From assembly GCA_018398765.1 (NCBI GenBank), contig JAHBMJ010001293.1, positions 7,501 to 33,049 on the forward strand: 25,549 nt of DNA, given 5' to 3'. Origin of the DNA: Chromera velia. Its lineage: Eukaryota; Sar; Chromeraceae. Below are positions 20,520 to 25,549 of the stretch, piece after piece. Both the position numbers and the translations under genes were made by a program. The notes beneath the pieces were generated by a model. That model did no database searches and was not told the origin of the DNA. It saw only the letters and a program-made list of their open reading frames with translations. The first letter of the stretch is position 1; the number at the start of each line of letters is the position of its first letter.

Positions 20520-23500
20520 CGAGGGCGGCGGGAGGAGAGGGGCGGGGAGGGGAGGGGTGCCACGGGAGAGAGAAAGACATCCTGACAAAAAAGTACAGAG
20601 AGGCAGCGAAAATGGGGTGGCGGGTTTTCTCCCTGACCCAAAATGGCATCATTTCCAACCAAGGTGTCCTCTTTCGCCTCTGTGTGCTGATCAGAAAGAG
20701 GACGAAAACGGTCGAGCAGCACTGCCCTCAGCATTACGAACGCACAGTACGCAATTGTCACTGTCACCAGCCACATTGTGATGTTGCCTGCGTGCAAGTT
20801 TTCTGCGGCTTTTCCGAAGTCTGACAGAACGCCGTAGTTGAGGCTGGATACTACGGCAAGGGAGTCTCCCCGAAAGGATGCGAAGTCTGTCAGGTGAGTG
20901 CACCTGCAATGGAGGTGCGTGCCATTGCTTCCCAGCCCTGTACAGCCGTCCGAGGCCCAGCGGCCCGACCCCACTTCCCAGAAGTGGCACCCCTGCAGGC
21001 ACAAATTCGGGCAGCAGAAAGGCGGGGAGTGAGGACTTTTGGAGAATTTCAGAAGAAAGAAAGTCCAAGCGACAGTAACACTCTGGCAGAAGTCGAATCC
21101 AAAAAACAGAGGGCCTGTCTTCATGCAATCAAGCACGGTGCACGAAATACAAGAAAAAACAGAATCCAGCACATTAATGGAGACCTTGAGCAGAAAAACA
21201 CAACAAAGAAATCACGCACAGGAAGAAGAGATCTCATCAATTCTTTCGTATTCAGCTGACCTGCCCAAAGTCGAATGGTTGTCCTAGAGTTTTGTCCGCT
21301 TCTCTGTTTGAAGGCAACATGAGTTCCACTACAAAGTCGGCACTCCCGGAAGAAGAGGACAACGCCCTCCTCTCTTTTTGAATTTCTGTTCCAACTGTCC
21401 CTCTTTCCAATCTTCTTCTGCTTCTTGACGGCATTTGCACAGTCTGCCCACACATCCTCAGAGTGACGGTCGAGGTTTCGCCTGTGACTTTCCTACTCCC
21501 GACAGAAAAGTCCCAAGGACCGACCGCCCAGTTCACCAAAGTCAAAATAGGAACAGCAGCGGCCCCTGAAGCGCAAAGTGGGGACAAACCGTTTGCTTCC
21601 AACAGGGCGTCTACAAGCTCTCCTGCTCCACCCCCCTTCTTGTCTGAAATTTCGATGCGCGCACCTTGACGGAAGGGAAGATCTATTCCAAGCACCTCCC
21701 TCCCTCCTTGTCCACTTCTCGCCTGTTGATTCTGCAGTCTGTTGACAGCGATGAGAATCTCATCTGACTCCATCGACGCACCGTTTGCCGTTGTCCCCTC
21801 AATGTCGCTGCCATCCGACTCAAGCTGTACCTCAACAATCTCAGCTGCATGACATTGTGCAGACAGCAGTGGAGAGTGAGGGACTAAATAAAAGATCTTT
21901 CACCATTTTTTCACGTTCCTCAGAGCACGTCAGAGAAATCATGTCTCTCTCAGTATCTCTCTTTCAATACAATCCGGCTAACTCACTCCCATCCTCATCA
22001 ACCACGAAAGACTTGAAGGAATTTGGATCCAGTGACTGATCGAGTGCTTTAGTCAGTCACCCGATCCATTCATGCACATATGCATGCAGTCAAAGTAGGC
22101 AATCATGACACCGGTCTTGGCCACTTCGTTTCTTCGTGTTCTGACTCCACGTCGCATTTAAGGGTGACAACAGTGCGGAAAAAGCTTGACTATTCAAAGA
22201 GACGAATAAAAGACCCAGACAGAGTTAGAAAATGGATCAGAAACGACGCGGAAGAGAAGTAGACAGGCAGAGTCAAAGATGCAAAACAGACGCTTTCCCT
22301 CAGCGTCAAACGACGGGAGCGGGGCGGATGATGAAAGCTAAGGAGAGACGAGCGTCTGTGAGAGTCCGACTCCCTCTGCGGACTGACTGACTGACTGAAA
22401 GCATCCACTGCTTTTATGACGTTCAGACTAAATCTCTCGAGACCCCTTTCCCTTGACGCCGCCACATCTTCGGATTCCTCCACCTGGGCGGACTCGACTG
22501 CCTGTTTTCCCGTGCCAGCCAGTTTGGTCAGGCGGCCGAGAGAGGAGGACAGTCTTCGAGTTGCGTACCAAAGGTCCCCGACGGCTTCTTGGATGTTCGC
22601 GTCGTCCTTTAAAGTTGATGGAGAGAGGCGTGAAAGGTCCCGCACACGGCCAGTCAAACCAGCCACCACCGCCGCCACCTGCATGCGCGGATCGAAAATA
22701 AAACGGAAATGGCCAAAATTCAAATTTGATGCCGGTGCTGGAACGTAGAAAGGACGGAGCATACTGCCATGCATTGGAACGCCGTAGTCCGACTGAGGGC
22801 ATTAGAAGGTTGTGTATGAGAAGGACAAATCCGAGGAGTAAGTACACAGAAAGAGAGTAAGAGCGAAGGCAAAAGAGAGAGAGAAGAAGAGAGAGAGAAG
22901 GACAAATCCGAGGAGTAAGTACACAGAAAGAGAGTAAGAGCGAAGGCAAAAGAGAGAGAGAAGAAGAGAGAAGAGAAGAGAAGAGAAGAGAAGAGGAGAC
23001 AAACCTTTTCCTCCGTCGCTGCTTGTTTGTTCACAGCTGTGGTCCTCTCCCCTTGTCCGTTTTTCCCAATCTCCTCTACTGCCTCCTCGACTTTGGGGAG
23101 TGTGGAGGCGACTTCCTCAACCACAGACCGAGAGAGAGCGGAGAGTTCTCTCAACGTGGCAGGAGGAACAGATCCGCTCCCAGCGATCTGCTCGTCTAGT
23201 TTCTCGTCAACAGATGTGACCAGATCCTCTGCCTGTGTACGGGCGCTCTGTGAAGAGAGAGGAGAGGGAGCGGTCATCGAAAAAGGTCCGTCTTCTTTCA
23301 GATGCCACAAGATCGACAAGTCGGTTTGTGCACACATCCGCCTCCTGTGCACTCATGCGTATGTCACAAAAGAAAAAGACTACATGAATGAACATTACCA
23401 TCATCAGCGTACAGACATGCGGAGACCTAGGTCAAGAGGCACAGATGGCAACACAAAATCCTTAAGTGCCAGAAGTAACACGCACGCCGGTTGAATAGGC

Positions 23501-25460
23501 GGTGTGCAGGTTTGTCTCCCTGTCCCTCTTCTCTGCCCGCCTACCTCCAGAATTCCTTCTGCCACCTGCGCGCTCTCACTGGCGACTTCCTGCCCAGTCG
23601 TTTCCTCGCTGTTTTCTGAACTGTTGTCCTGTGGGGAGCCGATCACAGCATCCTCTGCAATACATCCACACTCAGGAAAAGTATATGAATACCCACACGA
23701 AGCTTGTCTGATCTCCCTCGCATATTTTCTGAGTTGAACAGAAACAAACAAAGCACGGACGCAGTCAAATGATCAATCTCTGCACGGACGCAGTCATTCA
23801 TGCATGCATGAAAATCCGCTACAAGTGCTCACATCGGCCGGGCAACTTCTCTCTCGGTATTACAGACCCACCGCTGCAGACCGTGACGCCGTCACCAAAG
23901 AAACCTGAATTGCACGTGCAGGAAAAGGAACCGGCAATGTTCGCGCAAGTCGCGTTACCCTGACAGTTGTGGATTGCCCCTTGGCATTCATCAACATCTG
24001 CAAGCACTCAGCACATGCAAAATATGAATTAATGTGTTGGCAAGCGCATACTTGCATGCAGAAATCAAAAGGGGGCGGGAAAAACGGACGCAGTGACGCA
24101 AACAATGTCCATTTCTTCAGAGAGTCAGCTCGGCACAGGCACGAAGGAAAGACCCACCGGAACATGTGAGGCCCCCGCCAGTGAATCCGGTGTTACATGC
24201 ACAAGAAAACGAGCCTGCAGTGTTACTGCACGAAGCCTCGCGATGACAGTTGTGAGTGGTTCCTCCGCACTCGTCGATGTCTGCAAGCATTCACAAAAGG
24301 AGACAGACAATGGATCGAGGGGGCCTTTTCCTTGTGCCTCAGTGGAAGCCAAACAGAACAGCTTCGCAAACAAAGAAACAAACAGAGAGTTCTTTATGCC
24401 AAACAACTGCTGACCTGCACACGCCACCCCCGACCCGGAGAAGCCCGTGTTGCACGCACAAGAGAACGACCCGCTGTTGTCGGTGCATGTGGCGTCTGCG
24501 TGGCAGTCGTCGGCGGATGTGCCGCACTCGTCAATGTCTGCATTCAAAAGACAACGTGGACATGCAGGCAAGCGTGCAGGATGGTTGTTTCCATTGAACA
24601 GCACGACGATCTCTTTATCCATGCAGTCATCTTTAGTGAGACACGCTCACAGGCGTCTCAGACCTCTCCAGCCAGTCACCGAAGGAATTCAGGCTTTTGC
24701 CCTTCTATGCTCACTCACTCGTGCACGCCACTCCAGTGCCGCTCCAGCCGGCGTTGCACGAACATGAGAAGCTTCCGGCAGAGTTTCCGCACGCAGCATT
24801 GCTGTTGCAGTCGTGTGCCGCCGTGCCGCACTCGTCGATGTCTGCAGACATGCTCGTGCACATGCAAGGGGGGGGGGATCGATAGAGGGGGAAAAGGGGG
24901 CTGGTAATTAAGATGGGTTGCGTAGCAGCAGCCCATGTGAGAAAGACAGACAAAAGGCAGCCAATTTGGAAAAAAGCTGTGGCGATAAAACTCCGATCAG
25001 CAGCCCTCGCCACTCAATCCCAATCACACAGGGGGCACTCACTCACTCAAGCAGGCAGGCAGGCAGGCAGGCAGGCTGACCAGAGCAGGAGACCCCCAAC
25101 CCAGAGAAACCGAGGTTGCACGCGCACAGAAAGGACCCCGGCATGTCCGTGCACGCCGCGTCCGCGTCACAGTTGTGAGCCACCGAAGAGCACTCGTCGT
25201 GATCTGCATGCGAAGGGAGCGAGGAGACGTCGACGTCAGAACGAAACGACTCATGACGACCATCGCCAAAAAGCCATGCGTAGAGAAAGCGGGACGAAAA
25301 GAATCTTTGACAGGAACAAGCATGGGAAGAGGCACATGAAGACGCACAAAACCACGGGGAGAAGACGTAAGTGTGCATGATGATTGCCGGGGTTCTTACC
25401 ACTTCTTTCTCCCTGTATCACGGTACTGCAGGATTCTCTCAGTGCCCCCATGTATGTCAT
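15161..25460 (-). CDS. EGF-GPS polycystin-1-like membrane receptor (5' end probably incomplete)
   Basis: Predicted surface protein of 1,991 residues. Exons in transcript order: 25460-25400, 25203-25081, 24841-24719, 24537-24415, 24280-24158, 23997-23872, 23654-23545, 23247-23005, 22678-22396, 21844-21261, 20992-20638, 20245-18939, 18461-17718, 17534-17182, 16808-16232 and 15901-15161. All fifteen junctions agree in phase and leave no internal stop. Residues 21-226 are five calcium-binding EGF modules. 227-633 form a helical then strand-rich GAIN-like stretch. 634-671 is a GPS motif with four Cys and the HLT cleavage triad. TM1 is about 703-725. A charged cytoplasmic stretch of about 690 residues follows, with an IQ-like basic helix ([16 protein letters not shown]). 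TM2 is about 1420-1441, TM3 about 1457-1500, and two more precede residue 1745. The tail is acidic and Ser-rich. TM2-TM5 match the polycystin-1 pattern ([31 protein letters not shown]; a segment before a Pro-rich turn, [10 protein letters not shown]). The TRP-like TM6-11 part is absent. The first exon's ATG gives no signal peptide, so upstream exons are likely missing. Confidence 0.85.
16232..17718 (-). other. Transmembrane block TM2-TM5 of the receptor
   Basis: TM2 is split by the intron 17717-17535 ([13 protein letters not shown] joined to VIALFFG). TM3 follows within exon 17534-17182, and a basic linker leads to TM4 ([18 protein letters not shown]) and TM5 ([20 protein letters not shown]) in exon 16808-16232. 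The arrangement parallels polycystin-1 TM2-TM5. Confidence 0.75.
16883..16958. repeat. 38-bp tandem duplication
   Basis: Two identical copies starting at 16883 and 16921 (ACACTTGAACGGAGTCATTT start), inside the intron between the last two membrane-encoding exons of the minus-strand gene. Confidence 0.9.
18533..18640. repeat. (AAAG)n(AACG)n(AAAG)n compound repeat
   Basis: AAAG units flank a central block of AACG units, in the intron 18462-18938 of the minus-strand gene. The single-base change between unit types suggests spread of a variant within the array. Confidence 0.9.
20479..20519. repeat. (CA)n(GA)n microsatellite
   Basis: A CA run then a GA run, in the intron 20246-20637 of the minus-strand gene. 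Confidence 0.9.
20638..20992 (-). other. GPS motif plus first transmembrane segment
   Basis: The exon opens with [17 protein letters not shown] and continues to [13 protein letters not shown]. It has four Cys, two Trp and the His-Leu-Thr triad where GPS proteins of the adhesion-GPCR and polycystin families cleave themselves. The hydrophobic run [20 protein letters not shown] follows about 35 residues later. The exon runs phase 0 to phase 1, with donor GTCAGG at 20637. Confidence 0.92.
22818..22971. repeat. 77-bp tandem duplication
   Basis: Two near-identical copies (starting 22818 and 22895; GAGAAGGACAAATCCGAGGA start) in the intron 22679-23004, followed by an AGAAG pentamer run to about 22995. 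Confidence 0.9.
23872..25203 (-). other. Five calcium-binding EGF modules, one per phase 1-1 exon
   Basis: Exons 25203-25081, 24841-24719, 24537-24415 and 24280-24158 are each exactly 123 nt; 23997-23872 is 126 nt. Each starts with two bases completing Asp or Asn and ends with one base. Each encodes [DN]-x-DEC...C...C-x-[DN]-x(3)-S-F-x-C-x-C...G...C, with six Cys, the Ca-binding D/N-x-D-E motif and the Asp/Asn hydroxylation consensus. Examples: [18 protein letters not shown] and [18 protein letters not shown]. Confidence 0.92.
25049..25077. repeat. (CAGG)n microsatellite at a donor site
   Basis: GCAG/CAGG units directly downstream of the donor of EGF exon 25203-25081 (minus strand reads GTCAGCCTGCCTGCC). 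Confidence 0.9.
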
Positions 25461-25549
25461 TCTTTTGCACCCACTTCCTACCCCCTCCGTCCTCTTCCCT
25501 TCCCTTTTCCTTCCGCTCTTCTCTTTTCTTTTCTTTTTCCTCCACGGAC
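25461..25549 (-). other. Sequence upstream of the receptor's first visible exon
   Basis: The minus strand is purine-rich (GGAAAAAGAAAAG type) and lacks a pyrimidine tract, so an acceptor for exon 25460-25400 is not obvious. It could be a 5' UTR, with ATG at 25460, or the exon may extend further right. Confidence 0.35.

Noticed and set aside
21940..22035. Possible tiny exon on the minus strand reading [10 protein letters not shown]
   Set aside because: Inclusion between exons 22678-22396 and 21844-21261 would break the frame or introduce a stop. Direct joining of those two is in phase.

Overview
The window is nuclear DNA of a eukaryotic protist. The best guess is a chromerid-type alveolate such as Chromera. 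This rests on an AP2/ERF DNA-binding domain of the kind amplified in apicomplexans and their relatives, an algal/alveolate-style SET methyltransferase, a protist GPS/polycystin-1-like receptor, many long introns (about 120 to 1,000 nt) and dense microsatellites. The species is an inference. There is no bacterial, viral or organellar gene set. All gene models were built by hand from reading frames, GT...AG junctions and phase agreement.

Layout, left to right. (1) 322-4090, plus strand: at least four exons encoding a charged, low-complexity protein with an AP2 domain split across one intron, followed by three Cys/His-Gly repeats. (2) 4354-11035, plus strand: nine exons encoding a protein with a Cys-rich knuckle, an AT-hook and a SET domain spread over six exons. 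The last intron holds a 77-N assembly gap in a TG repeat, and one exon carries an apparent one-base frameshift at a run of ten Gs. The last exon of (1) can be spliced in phase onto the first exon of (2), which itself has no start codon, so (1) and (2) may be one gene (AP2, Cys repeats, AT-hook, SET). (3) About 12604-13287, plus strand: a small unrecognised gene with short introns. (4) 13288-14239: purine-rich low-complexity DNA, then an AT-rich island (about 14241-15010) unlike everything around it. (5) 25460-15161, minus strand: a 16-exon gene whose exons join in one open frame of 1,991 residues. It has five calcium-binding EGF modules, a GAIN-like region, a GPS cleavage motif, a first membrane segment, a very long cytoplasmic stretch, about four more membrane segments and an acidic tail. 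This is the polycystin-1 membrane layout without the C-terminal TRP-like channel part. Its true N-terminus probably lies beyond the right edge.

The plus-strand genes look like chromatin and transcription regulators (DNA-binding modules plus a lysine methyltransferase domain). The minus-strand gene is an unrelated surface receptor in convergent orientation. Splice sites share a style: acceptors are mostly TGCAG, often CATGCAG, and several introns open with tandem GTCA/GTGA units.
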